Source: Paragordius varius (taxonomy: Eukaryota > Nematomorpha). Taken from it: DNA of 64,000 bases. The DNA is taken from positions 372,001-436,000 of the forward strand of contig OZ176056.1 of NCBI GenBank assembly GCA_964247055.1. The letters are read 5' to 3'. The notes below the pieces were generated by a model. The model saw nothing but the letters and a program-made list of their open reading frames with translations. It searched no databases and was not told the origin of the DNA. A program made the translations under genes and the position numbers. Of this stretch, positions 52,601-64,000 are shown in pieces (within the stretch, counting starts at the first letter, position 1; each line of letters opens with the position of its first letter).

Positions 52601-55600
52601 TTTTACAACGATACTTTAAAAATTATGGTATTAAACCAGTCGCATCAATACTCAAGTTAAACTTTGTCCTTAAAAATCGGATATTGGTCACCGGTGAACA
52701 AAATTATTTTTTATACATTCTCTTACTAAGACTACATCAAAATATAGAGATAGTTTGGCAAACTCTTTCATATCCGATTTTTACAACGATACTTTAAACA
52801 TTAATGTATAAGTCGCATCAATGCTCAAGTTAAACTTTGTCCTTAAAAATCGGACATTGGTCACCGGTGAACAAAATTATTTTTTATACATTCTCTTAGT
52901 AAGACTACATCAAAATATAGAAATAGTTTGACAAACTCTTTCATATCCGATTTTTACAACGATACTTTAAAAATTAATGTATAAAACTAGTCGTATCAAT
53001 ATATCGCATCAATACTCAAGTTAAACTTTGTCCTTAAAAATCGGATATTGGTCACCGGTGAACAAAATTATTTTTTATACATTCTCTTAGCAAGACTACA
53101 TCAAAATATAGAAATAGTTTGACAAACTCTTTCATATCCGATTTTTACAACGATACTTTAAAAATTAATGTATTAAACTAGTCGCATTAATACTCAAGTT
53201 AAACTTTGTCCTTAAAATTCGGATATTGGTCACCGGTGATAAAAATTATTTTTTATACATTCTCTTAGCAAGACTACATCAAAATATAGAGATAGTTTGA
53301 CAAACTCTTTCATATCCGATTTTTACAACGATACTTTAAAAATTAATGTATAAAACTAGTCGTATCAATATATCGCATCAATACTCAAGTTAAACTTTGT
53401 CCTTAAAAATCGGATATTGGTCACCGGTGAACAAAATTATTTTTTATACATTCTCTTAGCAAGACTACATCAAAATATAGAAATAGTTTGACAAACTCTT
53501 TCATATCCGATTTTTACAACGATACTTTAAAAATTAATGTATTAAACTAGTCGCATTAATACTCAAGTTAAACTTTGTCCTTAAAATTCGGATATTGGTC
53601 ACCGGTGATAAAAATTATTTTTTATACATTCTCTTAGCAAGACTACATCAAAATATAGAGATAGTTTGACAAACTCTTTCATATCCGATTTTTACAACGA
53701 TACTTTAAAAATTAATGTATAAAATTAGTCGTATCAATAAATCGCATCAATACTCAATTTAAACTTTGTCCTTAAAAATCGGATATTGGTCACCGGTGAA
53801 CAAAATTATTTTTTTTACATTCTCTTAGTAAGACTATATCAAAATATAGAAATAGTTTGACAAAATCTTTCATATCCGATTTTTACAACGATACTTTAAA
53901 AATTATGGTATTAAACCAGTCGCATCAATACTCAAGTTAAACTTTGTCCTTAAAAATCGGATATTGGTCACCGGTGAACAAAATTATTTTTTATACATTC
54001 TCTTAGTAAGACTACATCAAAATATAGAAATAGTTTGACAAACTCTTTCATATCCGATTTTTACAACGATACTTTAAAAATTAATGTATTAAACTAGTCG
54101 CATCAATACTCAAGTTAAACTTTGTCCTTAAAAATCGGATATTGGTCACCGGTGAACAAAATTATTTTTTATACATTCTCTTATCAAGACTACATCAAAA
54201 TATAGAGATAGTTTGACAAACTCTTTCATATCCGATTTTTGCAACGATACTTTAAAAATTATGGTATTAAACCAGTCGCATTAATACTCAAGTTAAACTT
54301 TGTCCTTAAAAATCGGATATTGGTCACCGGTGAACAAAATTATTTTTTATACTCTTAGTAAGACTACATCAAAATATAGAGATAATTTGACAAACTCTTT
54401 CATATCCGATTTTTACAACGATATTTTAAAAATTATGGTATTAAACCAGTCGCATCAATACTCAAGTTAAACTTTGTCCTTAAAAATCGGACATTGGTCA
54501 CCGGTGAACAAAATTATTTTTTATACATTCTCTTAGTAAGACTACATCAAAATATAAAAATAGTTTGACAAACTCTTTCATATCCGATTTTTACAACGAT
54601 ACTTTAAAAATTAATGTATAAAACTAGTCGCATCAATACTCAAGCTAAACATTGTCCTTAAAAATCGGATATTATTAACCGGTGAACAAAACTATTTTTT
54701 ATACATTCTCTTAGTAAGACTACATCAAAATATAGAGATAGTTTGACAAACTCTTTCATATCCGATTTTTACAACGATACTTTAAAAATTAATGTATAAA
54801 ACTAGTCGTATCAATAAATCGCATCAATACTCAAGTTAAACTTTGTCCTTAAAAATCGGATATTGGTCACCGGTGAACAAAATTTATTTTTATACATTCT
54901 CTTAGTAGGAATACATCAAAATATAGAGATAGTTTGGCAAACTCTTTCATATCCGATTTTTACAACGATACTTTAAAAATTAATGTATAAAACTAGTCGC
55001 AGCAATACTCAAGTTAAACTTTGTCCTTAAAAATCGAATATTGGTCACCGGTGAACAAAATTATTTTCTATACATTCTCTTAGTAAGACTACATCAAAAT
55101 ATAGAGATAGTTTGACAAACTCTTTCATATCCGATTTTTACAACGATACTTTAAAAATTAATGTGTTAAACTAGTCGCATCAATACTCAAGTTAAACTTT
55201 GTCCTTAAAACTCGGATATTGGTCACCGGTGAACAAAATTATTTTTTCTACATTCTCTTAGTAAGACTACATGAAAATATAGAGATAGTTTGACAAACTC
55301 TTTCATATACGATTTTTACAACGATACTTTTATAAAATTATTGTATTTAACCAGTCGCATCAATACTCAAGTTAAACTTTGTCCTTAAAAATCGGATATT
55401 GGTCACCGGTGAACAAAATTATTTTTTATACTCTTAGTAAGACTACATCAAAATATAGAGATAGTTTGACAAACTCTTTCATATCCGATTTTTACAACGA
55501 TACTTTAAAAATTAATGTATAAAACTAGTCGCATCAATACTCAAGCTAAACATTGTCCTTAAAAATCGGATATTGGTCACCGGTGAACAAAACTATTTTT

Positions 55601-57536
55601 ATTACATTCTCTTAGTAAGACTACATCAAAATATAGAGATAGTTTGACAAACTCTTTCATATCCGATTTTTACAACGATACTTTAAAAATTAATGTATTA
55701 AACTAGTCGCATTAATACTCAAGTTAAACTTTGTCCTTAAAATTCGGATATTGGTCACCGGTGAACAAAATTATTTTTTATACATTCTCTTAGTAGGACT
55801 ACATCAAAATATAGAGATAGATTGGCAAACTCTTTCATATCCGATTTTTACAACGATACTTTAAAAATTAATGTATTAAACTAGTCGCATTAATACTCAA
55901 GTTAAACTTTGTCCTTAAAATTCGGATATTGGTCACCGGTGAACAAAATTATTTTTTATACATTCTCTTAGCAAGACTACATCAAAATATAGAGATAGTT
56001 TGACAAACTCTTTCATATCCGATTTTTACAACGATACTTTAAAAATTAATGTATAAAACTAGTCGTATCAATAAATCGCATCAATACTCAAGTTAAACTT
56101 TGTCCTTAAAAATCGGATATTGGTCACCGGTGAACAAAATTATTTTTTATAAATTCTCTTAGTAAGACTACATCAAAATATAGAAATAGTTTGACAAACT
56201 CTTTCATATCCGATTTTTACAACGATACTTTAAAAATTAATGTATTAAACTAGTCGCATTAATACTCAAATTAAACTTTGTCCTTAAAAATCGGATATTG
56301 GTCACCGGTGAACAAAATTATTTTTTATACTCTTAGTAAGACTACATCAAAATATAGAGATAGTTTGACAAACTCTTTCATATCCGATTTTTACAACGAT
56401 ACTTTAAAAATTATGGTATTAAACCAGTCGCATCAATACTCAAGTTAAACTTTGTCCTTAAAATTCGGATATTGGTCACCGGTGAACAAAATTATTTTTT
56501 ATACATTCTCTTAGCAAGACTACATCAAAATATAGAGATAGTTTGACAAACTCTTTCATATCCGATTTTTACAACGATACTTTAAAAATTAATGTATAAA
56601 ACTAGTCGTATCAATATATCGCATCAATACTCAAGTTAAACTTTGTCCTTAAAAATCGGATATTGGTCACCGGTGAACAAAATTATTTTTTATACATTCT
56701 CTTAGTAAGACTACATCAAAATATAGAAATAGTTTGACAAACTCTTTCATATCCGATTTTTACAACGATACTTTAAAAATTAATGTATTAAACTAGTCGC
56801 ATTAATACTCAAGTTAAACTTTGTCCTTAAAAATCGGATATTGGTCACCGGTGAACAAAATTATTTTTTTTACATTCTCTTAGTAAGACTACATCAAAAT
56901 ATAGAAATAGTTTGACAAACTCTTTCATATCCGATTTTTACAACGATACTTTAAAAATTAATGTATTAAACTAGTCGCATCAATACTCAAGTTAAACTTT
57001 GTCCTTAAAAATCGGATATTGGTCACCGGTGAACAAAATTATTTTTTATACATTCTCTTAGTAAGACTACATCAAAATATAGAGATAGTTTGACAAACTC
57101 TTTCATATCCGATTTTTACAACGCTACTTTAAAAATTAATGTGTTAAACTAGTCGCATCAATACTCAAGTTAAACTTTGTCCTTAAAACTCGGATATTGG
57201 TCACCGGTGAACAAAATTATTTTTTCTACATTCTCTTAGTAAGACTACATGAAAATATAGAGATAGTTTGACAAACTCTTTCATATACGATTTTTACAAC
57301 GATACTTTTATAAAATTATTGTATTAAACCAGTCGCATCAATACTCAAGTTAAACTTTGTCCTTAAAAATCGGATATTGGTCACCGGTGAACAAAATTAT
57401 TTTTTATACTCTTAGTAAGACTACATCAAAATATAGAGATAGTTTGACAAACTCCTTCATATCCGATTTTTACAACGATACCTTAAAAATTAATGTATAA
57501 AACTAGTCGTATCAATAAATCGCATCAATAGTCAAG
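49611..57536 (+). repeat. Block G: mixed array, local 369-bp dimer, 1,978-bp pair
   Basis: Block-F A-run copies stop here. Typical variants are ttaaaattcgg, attttttttacattc, atttttgcaacg and gcattaatactc. A 369-bp dimer (191 + 178) is duplicated at 52.9-53.7 kb: caatatatcgc at 53001 and 53370, ggtgataaaa at 53240 and 53609. A monomer with aaaactcgg, ttctacattc, catgaaaatat and catatacg at about 55.2 kb recurs 1,978 bp on at 57.2 kb. The order is otherwise irregular. An open frame across 50625-50819 is a by-product of the repeat, not a gene. Confidence 0.77.
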
Positions 57537-57703
57537 TTAAACTTTTTCCTTAAAAATCGGATATTGGTCACCGGTGAACAAAATTATTTTTTATACATTC
57601 TCTTAGTAGGACTACATCAAAATATAGAGATAGTTTGGCAAACTCTTTCATATCCGATTTTTACAACGATACTTTAAAAATTAATGTATTAAACTAGTCG
57701 CAT

Positions 57704-57740
57704 TAATACTCATAAACTTTGTCCTGGTCACCGGTGAACA
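57704..57740 (+). repeat. Monomer lacking the left inverted-repeat arm
   Basis: gtcctggtcacc replaces the usual gtcct + 15 bp + ggtcacc; the missing 15 bp contain the whole left arm. A 3-bp loss just upstream (actcataaac) is shared with the related copy at 59,655, but that copy keeps the arm, so the 15-bp deletion is private and younger. A further 2-bp loss lies near 57,870 (caataaataatcaat). Confidence 0.85.
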
Positions 57741-58411
57741 AAATTATTTTTTATACACTCTCTTAGCAAGACTACATCAAAATATAGAGATAGTTTGACA
57801 AACTCTTTCATATCCGATTTTTACAACGATACTTTAAAAATTAATGTATAAAACTAGTCGTATCAATAAATAATCAATACTCAAGTTAAACTTTGTCCTT
57901 AAAAATCGGATATTGGTCACCGGTGAACAAAATTATTTTTTATACATTCTCTTAGTAAGACTACATCAAAATATAGAAATAGTTTGACAAACTCTTTCAT
58001 ATCCGATTTTTACAACGATACTTTAAAAATTAATGTATTAAACTAGTCGCATTAATACTCAAGTTAAACTTTGTCCTTAAAAATCGGATATTGGTCACCG
58101 GTGAACAAAATTATTTTTTATACTCTTAGTAAGACTACATCAAAATATAGAGATAGTTTGACAAACTCTTTCATATCCGATTTTTACAACGATACTTTAA
58201 AAATTATGGTATTAAACCAGTCGCATCAAAACTCAAGTTAAACTTTTTGCTTAAAAATCGGATATTGGTCACCGGTGAACAAAATTATTTTTTATACTCT
58301 TAGTAAGACTACATCAAAATATAGAGATAGTTTGACAAACTCTTTCATATCCGATTTTTACAACGATACTTTAAAAATTATGCTATTAAACCAGTCGCAT
58401 CAATACTCAAG

Positions 58412-58585
58412 TTAAACTTTGTCCTTAAAAATCGGATATTGGTCACCGGTGAACAAAATTATTTTTTATACTCTTAGTAAGACTACATCAAAATATAGAG
58501 ATAGTTTGACAAACTCTTTCATATCCGATTTTTACAACGATACTTTAAAAATTATGGTATTAAACCAGTCGCATCAAAACTCAAG
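58412..58585 (+). repeat. Representative short monomer, 174 bp
   Basis: A 4-bp deletion in the T-rich segment turns tatacattctcttag into tatactcttag; the next monomer starts at 58586, exactly 174 bp on. Short monomers occur sporadically from about 4.4 kb onward. They dominate 57.5-62.3 kb, where they help set the 348/352 and 878-bp periods. Confidence 0.93.
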
Positions 58586-61500
58586 TTAAACTTTTTGCTT
58601 AAAAATCGGATATTGGTCACCGGTGAACAAAATTATTTTTTTTAAATTCTCTTAGTAAGACTACATCAAAATATAGAAATAGTTTGACAAACTCTTTCAT
58701 ATCCGATTTTTACAACGATACTTTAAAAATTATGCTATTAAACCAGTCGCATCAATACTCAAGTTAAACTTTGTCCTTAAAAATCGGATATTGGTCACCG
58801 GTGAACAAAATTATTTTTTATACTCTTAGTAAGACTACATCAAAATATAGAGATAGTTTGACAAACTCTTTCATATCCGATTTTTACAACGATACTTTAA
58901 AAATTATGGTATTAAACCAGTCGCATCAAAACTCAAGTTAAACTTTTTGCTTAAAAATCGGATATTGGTCACCGGTGAACAAAATTATTTTTTATACTCT
59001 TAGTAAGACTACATCAAAATATAGAGATAGTTTGACAAACTCTTTCATATCCGATTTTTACAACGATACTTTAAAAATTATGGTATTAAACCAGTCGCAT
59101 CAAAACTCAAGTTAAACTTTTTGCTTAAAAATCGGATATTGGTCACCGGTGAACAAAATTATTTTTTATACATTCTCTTAGTAAGACTACATCAAAATAT
59201 AGAGATAGTTTGACAAACTCTTTCATATCCGATTTTTACAACGATACTTTAAAAATTAATGTGTTAAACTAGTCGCATCAATACTCAAGTTAAACTTTGT
59301 CCTTAAAACTCGGATATTGGTCACCGGTGAACAAAATTATTTTTTCTACATTCTCTTAGTAAGACTACATCAAAATATAGAGATAGTTTGACAAACTCTT
59401 TCATATCCGATTTTTACAACGATACTTTAAAAATTAATGTATAAAACTAGTCGTATCAATAAATCGCATCAATAGTCAAGTTAAACTTTTTCCTTAAAAA
59501 TCGGATATTGGTCACCGGTGAACAAAATTATTTTTTATACATTCTCTTAGTAGGACTACATCAAAATATAGAGATAGTTTGGCAAACTCTTTCATATCCG
59601 ATTTTTACAACGATACTTTAAAAATTAATGTATTAAACTAGTCGCATTAATACTCATAAACTTTGTCCTTAAAATTCGGATATTGGTCACCGGTGAACAA
59701 AATTATTTTTTATACACTCTCTTAGCAAGACTACATCAAAATATAGAGATAGTTTGACAAACTCTTTCATATCCGATTTTTACAACGATACTTTAAAAAT
59801 TAATGTATAAAACTAGTCGTATCAATAAATCGCATCAATACTCAAGTTAAACTTTGTCCTTAAAAATCGGATATTGGTCACCGGTGAACAAAATTATTTT
59901 TTAAACATTCTCTTAGTAAGACTACATCAAAATATAGAAATAGTTTGACAAACTCTTTCATATCCGATTTTTACAACGATACTTTAAAAATTAATGTATT
60001 AAACTAGTCGCATTAATACTCAAGTTAAACTTTGTCCTTAAAAATCGGATATTGGTCACCGGTGAACAAAATTATTTTTTATACTCTTAGTAAGACTACA
60101 TCAAAATATAGAGATAGTTTGACAAACTCTTTCATATCCGATTTTTACAACGATACTTTAAAAATTATGCTATTAAACCAGTCGCATCAATACTCAAGTT
60201 AAACTTTGTCCTTAAAAATCGGATATTGGTCACCGGTGAACAAAATTATTTTTTATACTCTTAGTAAGACTACATCAAAATATAGAGATAGTTTGACAAA
60301 CTCTTTCATATCCGATTTTTACAACGATACTTTAAAAATTATGGTATTAAACCAGTCGCATCAAAACTCAAGTTAAACTTTTTGCTTAAAAATCGGATAT
60401 TGGTCACCGGTGAACAAAATTATTTTTTTTAAATTCTCTTAGTAAGACTACATCAAAATATAGAAATAGTTTGACAAACTCTTTCATATCCGATTTTTAC
60501 AACGATACTTTAAAAATTATGCTATTAAACCAGTCGCATCAATACTCAAGTTAAACTTTGTCCTTAAAAATCGGATATTGGTCACCGGTGAACAAAATTA
60601 TTTTTTATACTCTTAGTAAGACTACATCAAAATATAGAGATAGTTTGACAAACTCTTTCATATCCGATTTTTACAACGATACTTTAAAAATTATGGTATT
60701 AAACCAGTCGCATCAAAACTCAAGTTAAACTTTTTGCTTAAAAATCGGATATTGGTCACCGGTGAACAAAATTATTTTTTATACTCTTAGTAAGACTACA
60801 TCAAAATATAGAGATAGTTTGACAAACTCTTTCATATCCGATTTTTACAACGATACTTTAAAAATTATGGTATTAAACCAGTCGCATCAAAACTCAAGTT
60901 AAACTTTTTGCTTAAAAATCGGATATTGGTCACCGGTGAACAAAATTATTTTTTTTAAATTCTCTTAGTAAGACTACATCAAAATATAGAAATAGTTTGA
61001 CAAACTCTTTCATATCCGATTTTTACAACGATACTTTAAAAATTATGCTATTAAACCAGTCGCATCAATACTCAAGTTAAACTTTGTCCTTAAAAATCGG
61101 ATATTGGTCACCGGTGAACAAAATTATTTTTTATACTCTTAGTAAGACTACATCAAAATATAGAGATAGTTTGACAAACTCTTTCATATCCGATTTTTAC
61201 AACGATACTTTAAAAATTATGGTATTAAACCAGTCGCATCAAAACTCAAGTTAAACTTTTTGCTTAAAAATCGGATATTGGTCACCGGTGAACAAAATTA
61301 TTTTTTTTACATTCTCTTAGTAAGACTACATCAAAATATAGAAATAGTTTGACAAACTCTTTCATATCCGATTTTTACAACGATACTTTAAAAATTATGG
61401 TATTAAACCAGTCGCATTAATACTCAAGTTAAACTTTGTCCTTAAAAATCGGATATTGGTCACCGGTGAACAAAACTATTTTTTATACTCTTAGTAAGAC

Positions 61501-62306
61501 TACATCAAAATATAGAGATAGTTTGACAAACTCTTTCATATCCGATTTTTACAACGATACTTTAAAAATTATGGTATTAAACCAGTCGCATCAAAACTCA
61601 AGTTAAACTTTTTGCTTAAAAATCGGATATTGGTCACCGGTGAACAAAATTATTTTTTATACTCTTAGTAAGACTACATCAAAATATAGAGATAGTTTGA
61701 CAAACTCTTTCATATCCGATTTTTACAACGATACTTTAAAAATTATGGTATTAAACCAGTCGCATCAAAACTCAAGTTAAACTTTTTGCTTAAAAATCGG
61801 ATATTGGTCACCGGTGAACAAAATTATTTTTTTTAAATTCTCTTAGTAAGACTACATCAAAATATAGAAATAGTTTGACAAACTCTTTCATATCCGATTT
61901 TTACAACGATACTTTAAAAATTATGCTATTAAACCAGTCGCATCAATACTCAAGTTAAACTTTGTCCTTAAAAATCGGATATTGGTCACCGGTGAACAAA
62001 ATTATTTTTTATACTCTTAGTAAGACTACATCAAAATATAGAGATAGTTTGACAAACTCTTTCATATCCGATTTTTACAACGATACTTTAAAAATTATGG
62101 TATTAAACCAGTCGCATCAAAACTCAAGTTAAACTTTTTGCTTAAAAATCGGATATTGGTCACCGGTGAACAAAATTATTTTTTTTACATTCTCTTAGTA
62201 AGACTACATCAAAATATAGAAATAGTTTGACAAACTCTTTCATATCCGATTTTTACAACGATACTTTAAAAATTATGGTATTAAACCAGTCGCATTAATA
62301 CTCAAG

Positions 62307-64000
62307 TTAAACTTTGTCCTTAAAAATCGGATATTGGTCACCGGTGAACAAAACTATTTTTTATACATTCTCTTAGTAAGACTACATCAAAATATAGAGA
62401 TAATTTGACAAACTCTTTCATATCCGATTTTTACAACGATACTTTAAAAATTATGGTATTAAACCAGTCGCATCAATACTCAAGTTAAACTTTGTCCTTA
62501 AAAATCGGATATTGGTCACCGGTGAACAAAATTATATTTTATACATTCTCTTACTAAGGGTACATCAAAATATAGAAATAGTTTGACAAACTCTTTCATA
62601 TCCGATTTTTACAACGATACTTTAAAAATTATGCTATTAAACCAGTCGCATCAATACTCAAGTTAAACTTTGTCCTTAAAAATCGGATATTGGTCACCGG
62701 TGAACAAAATTATTTTTTATACTCTTAGTAAGACTACATCAAAATATAGAGATAGTTTGACAAACTCTTTCATATCCGATTTTTACAACGATACTTTAAA
62801 AATTATGGTATTAAACCAGTCGCATCAATACTCAAGTTAAACTTTGTACTTAAAAATCGGATATTGGTCACCGGTGAACAAAATTATTTTATATACATTC
62901 TCTTAGTAAGACTACATCAAAATATAGAGATAGTTTGACAAACTCTTTCATATGCGATTTTTACAACGATACTTTAAAAATTAATGTATAAAACTAGTCG
63001 TATCAATAAATCGCATCAATACTCAAGTTAAACTTTGTCCTTAAAAATCGGATATTGGTCACCGGTGAACAAAATTATTTTTTATACTCTTAGTAAGACT
63101 ACATCAAAATATAGAGATAGTTTAACAAACTCTTTCATATGCGATTTTTACAACGATACTTTAAAAATTAATGTATTAAACTAGTCGCATTAATACTCAA
63201 GTTAAACTTTGTCCTTAAAATTCGGATATTGGTCACCGGTGAACAAAATTATTTTTTTTACATTCTCTTAGTAAGACTACATCAAAATATAGAGATAGTT
63301 TGACAAACTCTTTCATATCCGATTTTTGCAACGATACTTTAAAAATTATGGTATTAAACCAGTCGCATTAATACTCAAGTTAAACTTTGTCCTTAAAAAT
63401 CTGATATTGGTCACCGGTGAACAAAACTATTTTTTATACATTCTCTTAGTAAGACTACATCAAAATATAGAGATAATTTGACAAACTCTTTCATATCCGA
63501 TTTTTACAACGATATAAAAATTATGGTATTAAACCAGTCGCATCAATACTCAAGTTAAACTTTGTCATTAAAAATCGGATATTGGTCACCGGTAAACAAA
63601 ATTATTTTTTATACATTCTCTTACTAAGACTACATCAAAATATAGAAATAGTTTGACAAACTCTTTCATATCCGATTTTTACAACGATACTTTAAAAATT
63701 ATGCTATTAAACCAGTCGCATCAATACTCAAGTTAAACTTTGTCCTTAAAAATCGGATATTGGTCACCGGTGAACATAATTATTTTTTATACTCTTAGTA
63801 AGACTACATCAAAATATAGAGATAGTTTGACAAACTCTTTCATATCCGATTTTTACAACGATACTTTAAAAATTATGGTATTAAACCAGTCGCATCAATA
63901 CTCAAGTTAAACTTTGTCCTTAAAAATCGGATATTGGTCACCGGTGAACAAAATTATTTTATATACATTCTCTTAGTAAGACTACATCAAAATATAGAGA
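62307..64000 (+). repeat. Block I: 1,070-bp HOR, incomplete at window end
   Basis: gataatttgac at about 62,401 and 63,474 (1,073 bp), ttactaag at 62551 and 63621 (1,070 bp) and the ttatatac monomer at 62881 and 63951 (1,070 bp) define a six-monomer unit. The 3-bp change in offset comes from a small deletion near 63,514 (acgatataaaaatt). The array runs past the end of the window. Confidence 0.8.

Larger units (their letters stand above)
57537..62306 (+). repeat. Block H: short-monomer-rich array with 878-bp period
   Basis: Most monomers are the 174-bp form with tatactcttag and tails attatggtattaaaccagtcgc or attatgctattaaacc. The variant aactttttgctt, preceded by gcatcaaaactc, occurs at 58249, 58597, 58949, 59123, 60384, 60736, 60910, 61262, 61614, 61788 and 62140. 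Steps of 348, 352 and 174 bp build an 878-bp unit (60384 to 61262, 60736 to 61614, 60910 to 61788, 61262 to 62140). A longer shift of 1,787 bp relates 58.6-59.1 kb to 60.4-60.9 kb, and caatagtcaag recurs at 1,944 bp (57531 and 59475). Confidence 0.83.
1..64000 (+). repeat. Satellite DNA array, 178-bp monomer, whole window
   Basis: The window is a head-to-tail array of one monomer family with no interruption. Successive copies of the phrase ttaaactttgtcc start at 1, 192, 370 (as ctaaac) and 548, giving steps of 191, 178 and 178 bp, and the pattern continues to the last base. All copies read in the same direction; I found no inversion. The monomer is about 27-28% G+C. Most copies differ at only a few sites, so the array is strongly homogenised. 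Both window ends fall inside monomers, so the true array is longer. From general knowledge, arrays of 150-190-bp monomers of this size are typical of centromeres and pericentromeric heterochromatin in plants and many animals. That role is inference: no centromere-specific motif, such as a mammalian-type CENP-B box, is visible. I do not recognise the family. Confidence 0.97.

Noticed and set aside
1-64000. CRISPR array
   Set aside because: Regular repeats are present, but there are no unique spacers: the whole 178-bp unit repeats, and no cas genes are present.
1-64000. Mammalian-type CENP-B box in the monomer
   Set aside because: No segment fits the NTTCG....A..CGGG pattern; the nearest G+C-rich part is the ACCGGT palindrome, which is a different motif.
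1-64000. LTR retroelement or DNA transposon insertion
   Set aside because: No break in monomer periodicity is long enough to hold an element. The irregular sites are small indels of 27 bp or less, and no target-site duplications or terminal repeats were seen.
1-64000. Telomeric or rDNA spacer repeats
   Set aside because: No TTTAGGG, TTAGGG or TTAGG runs, and no rRNA-like sequence. The monomer has no Pol I or 5S-like features that I can recognise.

Overview
The whole 64 kb window is one uninterrupted tandem array of a single AT-rich satellite DNA. I see no gene, RNA gene, transposon or unique sequence anywhere in it. The basic monomer is 178 bp, about 27-28% G+C by hand count of a consensus-like copy. 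About 355-360 monomers follow head to tail, all in the same orientation. Array size, monomer length (close to one nucleosome plus linker) and homogeneity indicate a eukaryotic centromeric or pericentromeric (heterochromatic) satellite. I do not recognise the family by name. It does not resemble the Arabidopsis 178-bp, rice CentO or primate alpha satellites as I remember them. A plant, insect or nematode host is plausible, and the sequence alone does not decide.

Monomer anatomy, using the copy at 1-191: a 14-bp inverted repeat (15-28 and 114-127) encloses 85 bp. At the left end of that loop is an interrupted palindrome centred on ACCGGT (28-45), and near its right end is a second dyad (96-108). 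An A/T-rich tail follows, with a SpeI-type ACTAGT and the phrase gcatcaatactcaag. Length variants arise from a few recurrent indels: a 13-bp internal duplication (191 bp), a 4-bp deletion (174 bp), a 5-bp deletion and a 3-bp A-run insertion.

Layout: linked variants define higher-order repeats (HORs), and the array is a patchwork of different HOR regimes. (A) 1-3640: 547-bp trimers with a 2,188-bp duplication. (B) 3641-10984: units restarting at 3641, 5968, 7937 and 9724 (2,327, 1,969 and 1,787 bp). (C) 10985-19516: mosaic of pieces of A and B plus a 2,467/2,488-bp unit. (D) 19517-26880: 2,516-bp unit twice, plus a shortened third copy. (E) 26881-31743: 1,816-bp unit twice, then a 703-bp step. 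(F) 31744-49610: a distinct subfamily set with 1,270, about 1,090 and 3,987-bp periods. (G) 49611-57536: mixed, with a 369-bp dimer. (H) 57537-62306: rich in 174-bp short monomers, 878-bp period. (I) 62307-64000: 1,070-bp period running off the window.

Nothing here is predicted to encode protein. Any role would be structural: chromatin, kinetochore or heterochromatin platform, or non-B DNA. The most interesting content is the nested dyad architecture kept in nearly every monomer, and the recent, locally different homogenisation along the array.
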